64,000 nt of DNA. Source: Phoebastria nigripes. Lineage: Eukaryota; Chordata; Aves; Procellariiformes; Diomedeidae. The notes beneath the pieces are model-generated. The model had not been told where the DNA came from. It saw only the letters and a program-made list of their open reading frames with translations, and made no database searches. Positions within the stretch are counted from its first letter, which is position 1. Each line of letters opens with the position of its first letter. Location of the stretch: the NCBI GenBank assembly GCA_035582835.1, contig JAYKAV010002788.1, positions 315,040 to 379,039 of the forward strand. The letters run 5' to 3'. The position numbers and the translations under genes were made by a program. This document shows positions 62,049-64,000 of the stretch, one piece after another.

Positions 62049-64000
62049 GAATTACACTTTCTTCACAATTATTGCAATTTATTAATCTCCAAAGGAATAT
62101 AACAACAGTTCATGAACCTTTACTTCTTCCATTTCGCTCACATCATGTTTTATTCACTAGTAGTTTTTGCAAGATTTAAAACAATTTCAAGCCTTTTCAT
62201 TTTATTTTTGTATTCCTTAAACTGCAGGAAGCAAAACAACTGTGTTGTCTTTATAGGATACAGGGTGTCCACTTACCAGGAGCTCCTTAATGAGTTTGAT
62301 AATCCTGGATATTACCTAACTTCACTATCTACTTTATCATAGTAGCATTTTATAAACACTCAAAAATCAAACTATCCACCTTTTATTACAATGCATACTT
62401 AACTGTAACACAGCGAAGTCAGTTGTCAGCAACTTCTCCCAGTCAATTCAAATTACTTTCACATTGCTGCCTTTTGTCTACAAAACCTTCAGGCCTATTG
62501 ACATAATTATCACATGCTAAAGTAAAAAGACCCTCATACTTTGCTGAATTCTACCTTCTGCCACCATGTGTTACAGAAGATGAAGCTGCAGGAATCACAA
62601 GACTTTAGCATAGCAATTGTTGAGAGAAAAGGGAGTGTGACAGATCCGGGTTAATGCCCAATACCTAATTTTAAAACAGTTCATCTCAAAAGCTGAGCAG
62701 GAAGGAGAAAAGATGCTAGNGCTAATCAGGTACTTCTTTTGCTCATGAATGCAGAGTGGTTAAACAGCAGGATATTTTTCCTTCAAAGACACAGAGTGGA
62801 GAAAGAGTTGAAACATGCACCTTCGTCTGAAATTCAAACACAGCAAGCTACAAAAATGCTCATGTTTTCCAAAGATTAAAAGCAAGCATATTTTCTAAAT
62901 CTCATACACTAAGTGAATATTGATTAAAAATGAAAAAAATATTTGTAATGAAATGGAGCTTGAGGGATTTTATGCAGCAGTAATTTACTGGAGGGAAAAA
63001 AACAGAAAAAAAGAATATACTTCAAAAAAACCTGCTATGCATAAGGCCAACTGACTTCTCCTCCTACAAATTTTTTTTTTCTTCTCACTTATGTTGCTTG
63101 CAGATAACCTAGTAAGTAGGCAGCTGATTAATTTTTCATTACCTATTTTGTTCCTGATATTATCCTACTGTAAACTTGACCTTTCCTGTCCGTGTACTGA
63201 CTCTATGTATTGTCTCTTGTCCTTTGCTCAGGCTTTCAGCTCTTTAAGGCTAGAGACTATAGTTTTGTTACTAACAGGTATGGCAGCTGACACCATAAGA
63301 CCTTAATTCTTGGTTTGGATCCTGAAGCTCACTTACAGTACAAAAAAAAATTTTAAATAAATCATGAAAACCTTAAAAATGAATCTATATCTACCTAAAA
63401 CAAACAAACAAAAAATGCTTCATAAAAATTCTGGTTTTCAACCCTTTTCATTTATAAAGCTATTTTTAGAAAAACTTGTTATCTTTGTATTTTCTAGACA
63501 TCATCTAGTATCACAGAAAAATACTTACAGTTCTTAAGAGTTTAACAGGAAATATAGAAGTTCCATCACAACAGTTAGCGCAGAAGCAGAGCTCATCGAA
63601 GGTTTCATGACAAAATCCCACTTCTCAACAGATGAAAGAAATACCTTTCTTTCATATTCTTTATTTCTCATGCTCTTTTTTTTCATCTAGTAATTTTTTC
63701 TTTTACTTCAGGACTTTCTATGCTCTAATTCTCCCTGGGTGGTTCTATTTTTTTCAATGCATTCAACTCATGCAGTTTCCTTCTATCCTACTAGCACTAC
63801 GTAAAGAACAATTAATCAAAACCTTTTGATTTATTTCAAATCTCACATTGCATGATCCAGCATTACTTAGCCACCTTTCAGTGTTCCAAAGGTCCTTATT
63901 TAACATATATCTAAGAGAGCGGTATTTAGTCTATATAACTGCAATTTCTACTAAGCAACACAGCAACTACATCTTATATGCAGACTTGGAGAATTTATAC
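62049..64000. other. Non-coding AT-rich stretch
   Basis: ORFs are 76 codons or shorter, with scattered A and T runs (for example near 63071 and 63345). One N lies at 62720. Nothing recognised. Confidence 0.7.

Noticed and set aside
1..64000. CRISPR arrays, phage, operons or other prokaryotic systems
   Set aside because: No spaced direct repeats, no dense coding and clear avian retroelements; the window is vertebrate nuclear DNA.

Overview
This window looks like intronic or intergenic DNA from a bird, most likely a neoavian. The main evidence is repeat content. There are two CR1 retrotransposon 3' ends that finish in the typical avian tail (two ATTCTATG-type octamers), one much older CR1 copy, and three solo LTRs of a single endogenous-retrovirus family. 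Overall the DNA is AT-rich with many homopolymer runs. It has no compact operons, no ribosome binding sites and no ORF longer than 183 codons. I recognised no known protein-coding exon on either strand, and no rRNA, tRNA, snRNA or CRISPR array. The species and the host gene cannot be named from the sequence.

Layout. 1-80: CR1 3' end cut by the window edge. 81-1883: unique AT-rich DNA with a 34-bp near-palindrome. 1884-2446 and 6733-7279: two solo LTRs on the minus strand. 10105-10143: paired palindromes, followed at 10362-10386 by a scrap of LTR end. 13341-13520: second CR1 3' end. 16912-17670: a GC- and CpG-enriched island open in all three plus frames and ending at an AATAAA, inside a broader GC-richer zone reaching about 19.6 kb. 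19.6-31.5 kb: AT-rich, with a small CpG cluster, a tandem duplication and a CTCF-like site. 31.56-32.16 kb: unclassified CpG-bearing patch. 33641-34106: third solo LTR, plus strand, with an internal deletion at an AT-rich hairpin. 39-48 kb: mostly unique, with weak exon-like candidates, a G-quadruplex motif and a perfect hairpin. 51.9-52.2 kb: a second quadruplex motif, a long pyrimidine tract and a strong acceptor-like site. 57554-58112: an old, diverged minus-strand CR1 copy. 61548-62048: a 166-codon ORF ending beside a good donor-like site.

No set of genes working together can be described. The best-supported biology is retroelement history: insertion of an LTR family with 5-bp target duplications, recombination to solo LTRs, and different decay of a promoter made of a CRE and a TATA box. 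The exon-like and CpG-island-like segments are leads for RNA-seq or cross-species alignment, not gene calls. I saw no convincing sign of a new biological system. The 29 isolated single N bases look like ambiguous consensus calls; four of them fall inside one LTR.
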